Shown piece after piece: positions 30,113-38,866 of a stretch of 64,000 nucleotides of DNA. Within the stretch, counting starts at the first letter, position 1. Each line of letters opens with the position of its first letter. The translations under genes were made by a program, and so were the position numbers. Source of the DNA: Novipirellula herctigrandis (GTDB lineage: Bacteria > Planctomycetota > Planctomycetia > Pirellulales > Pirellulaceae); contig SJPJ01000001.1 of assembly GCA_007859835.1 (NCBI GenBank), positions 5,321,246 to 5,385,245 of the forward strand, in the 5' to 3' direction. The notes beneath the pieces were generated by a model that ran no database searches, was not told the DNA's origin, and saw only the letters and a list, made by a program, of their open reading frames with translations.

Positions 30113-31369
30113 TCATGCAGCCGACTCCATCAATTGTACCGCACAAGGGACTGCGATTGGACATTCGCGACCATGTGAATAGCCTTCCGGAACTTCACCC
30201 AACGATACCGCCCGCACGCCTCGCCATAACCCGAGGTATCGTGTGCTAGAGCTATACCGAAAGCCGATATCGATTGTCATGTAGTCAGCAACAAAACCGT
30301 TGTTTTGGAATTGAAACTCGAAGCTCCAACGGTTTGCATCGGAACCGGGTGATTTCACAAAGCGATCACTTTGGGCAAAAATCATGCGACCGGCACTGGA
30401 ATTGAAATAGACATCCACGGCTGGTCCCGCTACCGGTTCAACGGTTTCAACATCAACGCGGACGGCGAGAGAGGTTCCGTATTTCCACATTCGCTGGTGC
30501 GCGTCCCCGTCGATCGACGTTTGAACGGAAACGCGGGTTGAATGGTCACCAACGGCTGATTCTGTTTCAAACAGATCGTCCATGTAGGATTGAACGACAT
30601 CATCAAGCTTTCCTGATGCGGTCACGCGTCCTTCGCTAAGCAGGATGCCGGAGGTGCAAAGTTGTCCGATCGCTGACATGTTGTGGCTAACAAAAAGAAC
30701 CGTTCTTCCACCGCCCGCAACTTCTTGCATCTTGCCGATACAACGTTTTTGAAACTCGGCGTCGCCGACGGCCAGAACTTCGTCGATGATCAGGATTTCC
30801 GGATCCAAATGGGCGGCTACAGAGAACGCCAACCGCACCTGCATCCCCGAGCTATAGCGTTTGATGGGAGTATCAAGAAATCGATCGACACCAGCAAAGT
30901 CGACGATTTGGTCAAATTTCTTGTCGATTTCACGTTTGGTCATTCCGAGGATCGTGCCATTCATATAGACATTTTCGCGGCCAGTCAGTTCGGGATGAAA
31001 GCCCGTGCCGACTTCGAGCAAACTGGATATACGGCCACGTATGACGGCCTCACCCGATGTTGGCTCGGTGATTCGCGAAAGGATCTTTAATAGCGTGCTT
31101 TTGCCAGCACCATTGCGCCCAATCACGCCGACGACTTCGCCGGTTGGAATGTCAAAGGACACGTCTCGCAACGCCCAAAATTGGTCACTGGTTAATTCAT
31201 TTGAATCGGCAATGTTGCGACTGAGGCTGCGCAAGTAGCGAATATTTCGGATCGGTGAACGGGCGATCGAAGTCATCATGCCGATCAACGTATCGGGCAA
31301 AGCGTCTCGCCTAAAAATGCGATACGCTTTACTTATTTCGTTCACCGCGATAGCAGTTGTTTTGTTCAT
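30113..31369 (-). CDS. ABC transporter ATPase with Wzt-like C-terminal extension
   Basis: A 418-residue ATPase from ATG 31369 (TTG 31375 is an alternative). Residues ~1-245 are the nucleotide-binding domain: Walker A GRNGAGKST, signature YSSGMQVRLAF, Walker B EILIIDEVLAVGDAEF and switch His in VSHNM. Residues ~275-418 form a beta-rich domain (VRVDVETVEPVAGPAVDVYF) like the carbohydrate-binding domain of Wzt. In Wzt this domain recognises the modified end of the O-polysaccharide. With the adjacent permease it should export a completed, lipid-linked polysaccharide across the inner membrane. Confidence 0.93.
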   Translation of the reverse strand: MNKTTAIAVNEISKAYRIFRRDALPDTLIGMMTSIARSPIRNIRYLRSLSRNIADSNELTSDQFWALRDVSFDIPTGEVVGVIGRNGAGKSTLLKILSRITEPTSGEAVIRGRISSLLEVGTGFHPELTGRENVYMNGTILGMTKREIDKKFDQIVDFAGVDRFLDTPIKRYSSGMQVRLAFSVAAHLDPEILIIDEVLAVGDAEFQKRCIGKMQEVAGGGRTVLFVSHNMSAIGQLCTSGILLSEGRVTASGKLDDVVQSYMDDLFETESAVGDHSTRVSVQTSIDGDAHQRMWKYGTSLAVRVDVETVEPVAGPAVDVYFNSSAGRMIFAQSDRFVKSPGSDANRWSFEFQFQNNGFVADYMTIDIGFRYSSSTRYLGLWRGVRAVSLGEVPEGYSHGRECPIAVPCAVQLMESAA

Positions 31370-31385
31370 ATCCAATGGTTTCGTT

Positions 31386-32294
31386 TTAGGCTAAGTCAGC
31401 AAAGACGCGTTGTTTGCTGTTGAAGTAGGTCACGCCGGTGCCGAATAAGGCAATTGCACTGATTGTTCCAATCAGCAAAAAATCCCATGGCATCGCTCGC
31501 GTCCCCAGACATCCCGCGCGAATCCCCTCGATCACGCCGACCATTGGGTTGATTGCATAGAAACGCTGATAGGCATCCGGAACGAGGCTGGCCGGATAAA
31601 CGACCGGTGCGGCGTACATCAAAATTTGAACAATAAACCCGAGTGCGTGTTTGACGTCACGAAATTGGATGGCAAAGGTTGCTAACCAAAGAGTGACACC
31701 GGAGGTACACAAGGCCATGACCGCCAAAATCCATGGTAGAGCTAGCAGTCCCCAATTAGGAGCAACGCCATACCAGAGCATCAAACCACTCATTACCACG
31801 GAGGCGACCACGAAATCAATCATCCGTGCGGCATTGGCTGATAGCGGCATTAGCATCCGAGGGAAGTAGACTTTGGACATCATTGAGGCTCCGGAGATCA
31901 AGCCATTGACCCCATCAGTGACGGCATTGGAGAAAAACATCCATGGAACCAAGCCCGCGAAACTGAAGAGGGCATATGCAGCGCCGTCCGAGGACAATTT
32001 GGCCAGTCGACCAAAAATCACGGTAAAGACCAACATCGTGAACAATGGCTGAAGGACCGCCCAACCAACGCCGATTGCACTTTGTGCATAACGTACTTTG
32101 ATTTCGCGGCGCACCAGATACTGAAACAGATCGCGGTACCGATATAGTTCCACCCAATTCGTCCAAGCACTACCTGACGTATTGCGAATCCGTGTGACGG
32201 GATAGGGTTGCATTGCGATGCCGTCAGACGCGGCTTCGGAAGCGACCGCTTCGGCAGGGTTGGACATTATATTTAGGATTTTTAACTTGTTCAT
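31386..32294 (-). CDS. ABC-2 type polysaccharide export permease (Wzm-like)
   Basis: A 302-residue permease. The start is ATG 32294, six bases after the stop of the upstream gene; TTG 32306 is a less likely alternative. It has about six membrane helices. The N-terminal part contains the typical LYRYRDLFQYLVRREIKVRYAQS motif of Wzm/TagG-type permeases. The IRAGCLGTRAMPWDF-type segment before the last helix also fits. It pairs with the ATPase gene 16 bp downstream. Cytoplasmic membrane. Confidence 0.92.
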   Translation of the reverse strand: MNKLKILNIMSNPAEAVASEAASDGIAMQPYPVTRIRNTSGSAWTNWVELYRYRDLFQYLVRREIKVRYAQSAIGVGWAVLQPLFTMLVFTVIFGRLAKLSSDGAAYALFSFAGLVPWMFFSNAVTDGVNGLISGASMMSKVYFPRMLMPLSANAARMIDFVVASVVMSGLMLWYGVAPNWGLLALPWILAVMALCTSGVTLWLATFAIQFRDVKHALGFIVQILMYAAPVVYPASLVPDAYQRFYAINPMVGVIEGIRAGCLGTRAMPWDFLLIGTISAIALFGTGVTYFNSKQRVFADLA

Positions 32295-32299
32295 TTGTT

Positions 32300-33712
32300 C
32301 TACCAACGGACCAATATACGCACGAGGATGTAGGTCACGATCAAGAAGCTACAACTTGTCGCCATCGCAGTGACGATTAGACGGTTTCCGATCCGCCAAG
32401 GTTGCGTTGCTTGAACGTCATGTTGCCCCATACTCACTTTTTGAGCCGCTGTTGCAAATCCAAGCACCAAATAGGTGGGCGTTACAAATTGACGCGACAG
32501 CGTGACAATACCGGCGGCATACGCGACCAGCATTGCGAATGTAAAAACTTGCAAATGAGAAAGGTTGCGACTCTCTTGGTCGCGGCGAATCCATTGCATT
32601 GCATCCAATGGATTTGCTCTACGTCTAAAGGCCCAAAGACAAAGGCCTGCCGAGAGAAAACTGGTTAAAAAAGCCGTTCCGCCGACGAACCCGAGTTCCG
32701 CGAAACAATGAATGTACGAGTTGTGCGAAACGACATGGATTTCATCAACCAGCATGCCGTCACCGATTCCGAAAATGGGATATTGACGCCAAATCGCGAG
32801 GCTTTCGGACCAAATTTGAATCCGACTTTGCCCTGTTCCGGCGTCGATCGCTTCCATTTCCGTCATGCGACTCGAAAAGACCATTCCAAGAAACGGAAGA
32901 AGGAAAAGCGATAACAGGGCGACTTTTGTTCCGCGGTGATAAACAAATACAGCAGGGATGACGCATGCGAGCGAGAGCATCGCACCACGCGAGTGTGTCA
33001 ACGAAAAAGCGATGAGCAGGACCGACGTAGGCGCAAGCCAAGCGTAACGCCGCCAACCCGCACCCGGACGAAGTAAAAACGACAACGATAAGACACACCC
33101 CGTAACCAAAATTAATCCAAAATCATTCGGGTCTTGGAAAATACCGGTACCGCGAAGCCGGTCAATCATGGTTACCGTCGTGGTACTGCTTAGTGCTCGG
33201 TCGCGTACCGATTCGAGAGCTGCGATCGTGATATAGCCGTAGCGATCGAGAATGGCAAGCGTGGCAATGGTGGCGATCGAGATGACCAAAATTTTTGCAA
33301 AGACGAACAGTCGTCGCGGTGTATTCACAAGTCCGATGACAAGCAAGTAGAAAGTTAACGGCTTCAAAAAATCAAGCATCGACATGCGAGCCGACCAAAT
33401 GTCGCCATGAGACAAATGGGACGCGCCTATCGATAAAAGCATGAGTATCAGGCACGAAGTGACGGGAATCGAAATGAGTTCGCCGTTTCGCAGTTGCCGA
33501 AGAACGGTCCGGCCCGAGACGACCAAGCAAACCAAAATCAGATTTTGATAAATTGGCCATTGATCGAGCGAAGGCAAAATGTCGGCGGGCCGAAGGAAGA
33601 GTGTGGCAGTGGTCGCCAACAACAATGCGTACCCCCAGCCGAGCCGGTCGTCGATATCGATCCGGTCCGTTGTGTTCGCAGTGTCGGTGTTGTTGAAGAC
33701 CGCGATGGCCAT
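32300..33712 (-). CDS. O-antigen ligase/polymerase family (Wzy_C) membrane protein
   Basis: A 470-residue polytopic protein, about 11-12 membrane helices. I use ATG 33712; the frame extends to TTG 33733. The Wzy_C/WaaL-like region has LTHSRGAMLSL, then SRIQIWSESLAIWRQYPIFGIG, and the periplasmic-loop His of VSHNSYIHCFAELGFVGG. Members polymerise repeat units or ligate a finished glycan to an acceptor. An ABC-type exporter normally needs no Wzy polymerase, so ligation or a mixed export route is worth considering. It precedes the permease gene in the operon. Confidence 0.85.
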   Translation of the reverse strand: MAIAVFNNTDTANTTDRIDIDDRLGWGYALLLATTATLFLRPADILPSLDQWPIYQNLILVCLVVSGRTVLRQLRNGELISIPVTSCLILMLLSIGASHLSHGDIWSARMSMLDFLKPLTFYLLVIGLVNTPRRLFVFAKILVISIATIATLAILDRYGYITIAALESVRDRALSSTTTVTMIDRLRGTGIFQDPNDFGLILVTGCVLSLSFLLRPGAGWRRYAWLAPTSVLLIAFSLTHSRGAMLSLACVIPAVFVYHRGTKVALLSLFLLPFLGMVFSSRMTEMEAIDAGTGQSRIQIWSESLAIWRQYPIFGIGDGMLVDEIHVVSHNSYIHCFAELGFVGGTAFLTSFLSAGLCLWAFRRRANPLDAMQWIRRDQESRNLSHLQVFTFAMLVAYAAGIVTLSRQFVTPTYLVLGFATAAQKVSMGQHDVQATQPWRIGNRLIVTAMATSCSFLIVTYILVRILVRW

Positions 33713-33790
33713 CGCTGCATTGTTTCCTTGCAAATGATAGGGGCGAAAAGTAGGGCCTAGTAAATGTTCTATAGGCCCCTTTCCAAAACA

Positions 33791-34114
33791 CTATTGAACG
33801 TCATCGAAATGAAGCACCGTCGATTCGTTATCCTGGATCGAATCGGTGAATTCGAGTTCGTACTCCGACATTTCAATCCATCCGTAGGTCGACTCAAGCG
33901 GTGTCCAATTGGTTTGGCTATATCCCGCGTTTTCGCCCACGGTTCCATTTGGTGAGATTCCATTGCACAAAGTGTGTGTTAATGGATCGTGGCCGATTCG
34001 ATGAGTCAGTTGGCAACCACTGCAAAGTAACGCAATGACGCACAGCGAGAGGCATCTGCGCTTGCCGAATCTAATTCGACTATGTGTCGATCGTTTGCGT
34101 TTGTGGTCTAACAT
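33791..34114 (-). CDS. Small lipoprotein of the exopolysaccharide cluster
   Basis: A 107-residue protein. The ATG at 34114 lies one base after the stop of the Wza-like gene, so it is almost certainly coupled; the longer frame to 34219 is antisense noise. The leader (SHSRIRFGKRR-type basic stretch, then CLSLCVIALLCSGC) is a lipoprotein signal with the lipidated Cys in SGCQLTH. The Cys at -3 is unusual for a lipobox. The mature part is acidic and has no recognisable domain. It could be an accessory of the outer membrane exporter. Confidence 0.6.
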   Translation of the reverse strand: MLDHKRKRSTHSRIRFGKRRCLSLCVIALLCSGCQLTHRIGHDPLTHTLCNGISPNGTVGENAGYSQTNWTPLESTYGWIEMSEYELEFTDSIQDNESTVLHFDDVQ

Positions 34115-34115
34115 G

Positions 34116-35204
34116 TTAGAAGCCGTACCCGCCTCCCACATTGGTCTTGTCAAGCACGTTGCCCGACAAACGCGATACGGTGCTTGTGCCAAGCAAGGTG
34201 AAACCAAGGACGCGTTCAAGCGGTGAGGTTAGTTTGGCTATTGCCGAATCGAATGCGACCATGCGGCTATGGGCAATGAAGACCCGGTCGCCTGGCATCA
34301 ATTGATAATTGGTCGTTACGTCTGCTTTCTGAGTGATCGCTTCCCAATCAACCGGCAACGTCACATTGTTGCCCTGTTCGCGATTCGGACGAGCGACCCA
34401 CATGCGGCCTGAGGAGACATAGCTAAGTCCGTTGATTTGACTCAGTGCGTCCATCACCGTTTCGTTGCCGGTGTAGGGAAGACGCACCAAATTGTCACCG
34501 AGTCCGCCTCCTTGCGTGACGATGTAGATCGCCTTGCTGTTGTAGGCAAACACCGAAACAGAAACTTTGGGGTTGGCAAACGACGGCGGTAAATGCGCTG
34601 CAATTGCTAGTCGCGCTTCATCAAGCGTCATTCCTGCTAATTGGACGGAACCGTATTGACCGAGTGTGACGGTGCCGTCGGGGCCAACCAAGTGTTCGCC
34701 CGCAATTCGCTGCATCCCGGCGGCGTGCCGTAGTGACATCGTTACTCGTGGTTGGCGGACTTGGGTTTTCAAGTGAGCTTCGATCACGCTAACGGCATCA
34801 TCCGCAGTTTGTCCCGCCACTTCGACCGACCCGTACGAATACCCCAGCTCAATCGTGCCCCCGACCTCAACCTGGAATTCACCCTGGATTGGTTCGTCAG
34901 GAAAGACTCCGGTTGCTGTCAATGCAACGATGTCGCCCGGTTGTAAACCATGCGATGCTTGCGAAACGTTTTGTTGGATATCAATCGTTAGGATATCGGG
35001 GGCCTCGATCCGATACATCGGAATCGTCACTTTATCCAACTCTCGCGGAACCATTGCGTTTTCAAGTTCCGCATCACAAATGCCATCAAGTGGTGTGTTT
35101 GCTGAGCTTGGCGCGTGCATCAACTGGCAGCCAGCACTACTGAGCGCGCATGCGCAAATCAGCAATAAAGCGAGGCTGCGGAGGGATGTGCTTACGTGGA
35201 TCAA
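34116..35204 (-). CDS. Wza-like polysaccharide export lipoprotein (Poly_export/SLBB)
   Basis: A 362-residue outer membrane exporter. A lipoprotein signal is present (SLALLLICACALSSAGCQ). The Poly_export domain starts with YRIEAPDILTIDI; two further soluble-ligand-binding-like segments have VGPDGTVTLGQYGSVQLAGMTLDEA and VYIVTQGG-type folds; YQLMPGDRVFIA ends the SLBB part. The only start that fits is TTG 35204. Unlike E. coli Wza (~380 residues) the C-terminal amphipathic barrel helix is not obvious. It forms the outer membrane pore for the exported glycan. Confidence 0.9.
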   Translation of the reverse strand: MIHVSTSLRSLALLLICACALSSAGCQLMHAPSSANTPLDGICDAELENAMVPRELDKVTIPMYRIEAPDILTIDIQQNVSQASHGLQPGDIVALTATGVFPDEPIQGEFQVEVGGTIELGYSYGSVEVAGQTADDAVSVIEAHLKTQVRQPRVTMSLRHAAGMQRIAGEHLVGPDGTVTLGQYGSVQLAGMTLDEARLAIAAHLPPSFANPKVSVSVFAYNSKAIYIVTQGGGLGDNLVRLPYTGNETVMDALSQINGLSYVSSGRMWVARPNREQGNNVTLPVDWEAITQKADVTTNYQLMPGDRVFIAHSRMVAFDSAIAKLTSPLERVLGFTLLGTSTVSRLSGNVLDKTNVGGGYGF

Positions 35205-35255
35205 GTTGATGGTTTCTTGAGATGCGTTGGAATGTGTTGCGTCAGAGAATGTCCG

Positions 35256-35648
35256 TTAGCGATTGAATTGGTAGAAGTGCAAGTAGTTGTTAAAGGTGCC
35301 ACCGCGTCCGGTTGGCAGTCGCCCCGAAGAGGTCGTTGTGGACGTCGGTCGTTCGATAGTGCGTTCGATACGTTGAAGTTGGATTGCTTGGGTACTAACG
35401 TTTTGACGGATTTGTTGCCGTGGCCGAACGAACGAGTGATAGGGGCCGAGGAGACTGTTGTCGGTTCGGAGTAAATCCAAATAGGGCGAAAGACGTTGTT
35501 GGTAAGGCGAGCTTGCCTGTGGCGACGGGTAAGTCGCGGACCTGCTAGGGGATTGTGCCGAGCCGCTAAGCGATATCGCGATTGGCAACAACACAAGGCA
35601 TACCAGGCCGGCGCTTAAACGACTGATAGCATTGATCTTCCGATGCAT
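35256..35648 (-). CDS. Small secreted planctomycete protein (SPYL-type)
   Basis: A 130-residue protein from ATG 35648 (TTG 35663 is an alternative). Signal peptide: basic MHRKINAISR then AGLVCLVLLPIAISLSGSAQS. The mature protein has QQRLSPYLDLLRTDNSLLGPYHSFVRP, a pattern that recurs in small planctomycete secreted proteins whose genes lie beside exopolysaccharide genes. The rest is Gln/Arg/Thr-rich and probably disordered. It is the first gene of the cluster and is 51 bp from the exporter gene. Function unknown. Confidence 0.7.
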   Translation of the reverse strand: MHRKINAISRLSAGLVCLVLLPIAISLSGSAQSPSRSATYPSPQASSPYQQRLSPYLDLLRTDNSLLGPYHSFVRPRQQIRQNVSTQAIQLQRIERTIERPTSTTTSSGRLPTGRGGTFNNYLHFYQFNR

Positions 35649-35846
35649 CCGCACATTTCCCAATCTTTGGTGAATTCAGGTCTGCAAACGGTATCGACTG
35701 CTTAACCGTTACATCTTTCGCCAAAGAGCAAGGAAAACTGAAAATTTTCGAAAATTCACTCAAGTAAATGGGTAAATCAACGTCAACGTTTGTAGCGGAT
35801 TTGCAACAAAGAAAGTCGGGAAACGAGCGCTGCGTGCGCGGCGGGA

Positions 35847-36908
<1,062 letters not shown>

Positions 36909-36929
36909 TTAGATCCGATTCATGACGAT

Positions 36930-37024
36930 GCGAAGGCGCGGGAAAATTGCGCAGACGCGGGAAAATTGCGAAGGCGCGGGAAAATTGCGAAGGCGCGGGG
37001 AAATTGCGCAGACGCGGGAAAACC
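36930..37024. repeat. Five tandem copies of a 19-bp repeat upstream of hemB
   Basis: Units of 19 bp with consensus GCGAAGGCGCGGGAAAATT start at 36930, 36949, 36968, 36987 and 37006. Units 2 and 5 share GCGCAGACGCG in place of GCGAAGGCGCG; unit 5 ends in CC. The array fills most of the space between the divergent hemB (-) and oxidoreductase (+) genes. Confidence 0.9.
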
Positions 37025-37058
37025 GCGACCAAAGATATTGCATCGATCCGTCGCGAAC

Positions 37059-37088
37059 TGGCCATCGGATTCGGAAAGCTGGTACAAT
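37059..37088 (+). promoter_or_regulatory. Candidate sigma-70 promoter for the oxidoreductase gene
   Basis: TACAAT at 37083-37088 matches the -10 consensus at 5 of 6 positions. TGGCCA at 37059-37064 matches the -35 at 4 of 6, with an 18 bp spacer. It would give a leader of about 45 nt before ATG 37141. Planctomycete promoters are poorly defined, so this stays a candidate. Confidence 0.3.
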
Positions 37089-37140
37089 GTTGTGATAATT
37101 AGTCACTGCTCTTTCCCACCTTCCCTACCGAGAATCCCTC

Positions 37141-38478
37141 ATGACCAACCCCGCTGGAAAGCTACCAACCAATATTGAGTCAAAACCGTCACGCCGCCGT
37201 TTTATCAAGCAGACGGGTGCGGCTTCCGTTGGTGCGGCTTCGACATTAGCAGCCAGTCGACTCTTGCGGGGTGATGAGCCCGTTGAGAACGAGAAGCAAA
37301 TGATTCGGGTTGGGTTGGTTGGTGCCGGTGGCCGTGGTGGTGGTGCGATGAATGATACGTTGACCATTAATGACAACATCCAAATGGTGGCAATTGCTGA
37401 CTTGGAGCCGGGCAAGTGCGAGCGGCTTCGAAAAAGCTTGCAACCGAGATACGGCGACAAAGTAGCCGTCGACGACAAGAACATGTACGGCGGCTTAGAC
37501 AGCTACAAGCGGATGCTCGACAACCCAGATGTTGATTTGGTGCTTTTCGCCACTCCGCCTGGTTTTCGTCCGACATATGTCCTTGAAGCCGTCGAAGCTG
37601 GCAAGCATGTCTTTGCGGAAAAGCCGACTTGCGTTGATCCGGCTGGATACAAGGTCTGTTTAGAGGCAGACAAAAAAGCCAGAGCGAACAACACTGCGAT
37701 CGTTACGGGGACTCAATACCGTCGGCAAACCAATTATGTTGAAGCGATTCGTCGAATCCATGAAGGTGCTATTGGGGAAATTGTCAGCGGCACCGCACGG
37801 TATTGTTCCAATGGCATTTGGTTCAAGCAGCGTAAAGAAGGGATGAGTGACATGGAGTACCAGTTGTACAACTGGATGCACTTCATTTGGCTTTCTGGTG
37901 ACCAAATCACAGAGCAAGCGGTCCACAATATCGATGCAATCAATTGGATTATGGGTGGTCCACCCGAAACGGCCTTCGGCAGCGGTGGTCGGTTCACTCG
38001 CCCCGAAGGAAGCGAGATGTGGGACAACATGGCCATCGACTACACGTATCCTGGTAATCGAGTGGTCTCGTTCATGTGTCGCCAAATTCCATCGACTCAA
38101 TCCGAAAACGGTAACGTGATTTATGGCACCGAGGGAATCGCAACGATTTTGGGTTCCAACAGCGGTGCGTCGATTGTCGACCGTGATGGAAAAACGATCT
38201 GGGAGATGGAAGGAAACATTGGAGCGGCGTACAAGCAAGAACATAAGGACCTTGTCGATTCCATTCGTGCCGGCAAACCGATTGTGGAGCTGCGTGAAAC
38301 AGCCGAAAGTTCCCTCACCGCTGTGATGGGACGAATGGCTGCTTATACGGGTAAGAAAGTCAATTGGGACTTCGTCGTTAACGAATCTAAATTGGATCTT
38401 TTTCCCCAAGACCTTGACATCAAAGGCAAAGGCGCTGCCCGAGGATTCGCAATTCCCGGAAAAGAGAAATTGATCTAA
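37141..38478 (+). CDS. Tat-exported Gfo/Idh/MocA family oxidoreductase
   Basis: A 445-residue protein. The twin-arginine signal is SRRRFIKQTGAASVGAASTLAAS. The NAD(P)-binding Rossmann motif is RVGLVGAGGRGG, the family motif EKPTCVD (EKP with the catalytic-region Lys) follows, and the C-terminal domain has the QYRRQTNYVEAIRRIHEGAIGEI region typical of the large planctomycete secreted family. Exported members such as glucose-fructose oxidoreductase carry tightly bound NADP across the membrane. The substrate, probably a sugar, is unknown. Upstream are a candidate promoter and the 19-bp repeats; downstream two hairpins. Confidence 0.92.
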   Translation: MTNPAGKLPTNIESKPSRRRFIKQTGAASVGAASTLAASRLLRGDEPVENEKQMIRVGLVGAGGRGGGAMNDTLTINDNIQMVAIADLEPGKCERLRKSLQPRYGDKVAVDDKNMYGGLDSYKRMLDNPDVDLVLFATPPGFRPTYVLEAVEAGKHVFAEKPTCVDPAGYKVCLEADKKARANNTAIVTGTQYRRQTNYVEAIRRIHEGAIGEIVSGTARYCSNGIWFKQRKEGMSDMEYQLYNWMHFIWLSGDQITEQAVHNIDAINWIMGGPPETAFGSGGRFTRPEGSEMWDNMAIDYTYPGNRVVSFMCRQIPSTQSENGNVIYGTEGIATILGSNSGASIVDRDGKTIWEMEGNIGAAYKQEHKDLVDSIRAGKPIVELRETAESSLTAVMGRMAAYTGKKVNWDFVVNESKLDLFPQDLDIKGKGAARGFAIPGKEKLI

Positions 38479-38485
38479 CGCGTGT

Positions 38486-38501
38486 TAGGCTTTCCAGCCT
38501 A
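38486..38501. repeat. Short palindrome TAGGCT-TTCC-AGCCTA after the oxidoreductase gene
   Basis: A perfect 6-bp stem with a 4-base loop, 8 bp after the stop codon. Its sequence TAGGCTTTC...GCCT also occurs in the hairpin at 14629-14656 (as reverse complement), suggesting a small extragenic palindrome family. Confidence 0.5.
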
Positions 38502-38536
38502 GCTGCGGAGTTCATCGTCTCCAGTGCAGTCGAGCA

Positions 38537-38562
38537 AGCCACAAATGTAAATATTTGTGGCT
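38537..38562. terminator. Hairpin between convergent genes, probable bidirectional terminator
   Basis: AGCCACAAAT (38537-38546) pairs perfectly with ATTTGTGGCT (38553-38562) around a 6-base loop GTAAAT. It lies between the ends of the oxidoreductase gene (+) and the small membrane protein gene (-). No long T-run follows. Confidence 0.6.
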
Positions 38563-38593
38563 GCCTAACGTTTGGGGACCAATCATTTCGCTG

Positions 38594-38866
38594 CTAGGCG
38601 CCGAAAATCTGGTGATAGCTCCACATGCAAACGGCATAGGCCATATAGATCAATGCGGCTGTATAAAGCGTAACAATGATCGACCAGAAAATACGTTCGG
38701 CGTGCGAGAACTTATCGTTCATCCACAATAGAGGGATGCCAAGCACACCGGTGACCAAAAACAGAATGGCGAACACCGCGCCGCGACTTTTGGCGACGGA
38801 TTCCTTTTTCGGCGAATCGACAAGCTTCGCTTCGATTGGCGATTGGTCGTCCTTGGCAGCGTTCAT
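38594..38866 (-). CDS. Small two-helix membrane protein partnered with a pseudokinase
   Basis: A 90-residue protein. Residues ~1-28 are charged and cytoplasmic; two membrane helices follow (AVFAILFLVTGVLGIPLLWM and IFWSIIVTLYTAALIYMAYAV) joined by a short DKFSHAER loop. Its ATG overlaps the TGA of the kinase-like gene by the ATGA arrangement, so the two are translated together and may form a complex. I do not recognise the family. Confidence 0.75.
   Translation of the reverse strand: MNAAKDDQSPIEAKLVDSPKKESVAKSRGAVFAILFLVTGVLGIPLLWMNDKFSHAERIFWSIIVTLYTAALIYMAYAVCMWSYHQIFGA

Noticed and set aside
36930..37024. CRISPR array
   Set aside because: The 19-bp units are directly adjacent with no spacers, and no cas gene is present.
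37660..38409. 249-codon minus-strand frame
   Set aside because: It is antisense to the well-supported oxidoreductase gene and shows no family motif.
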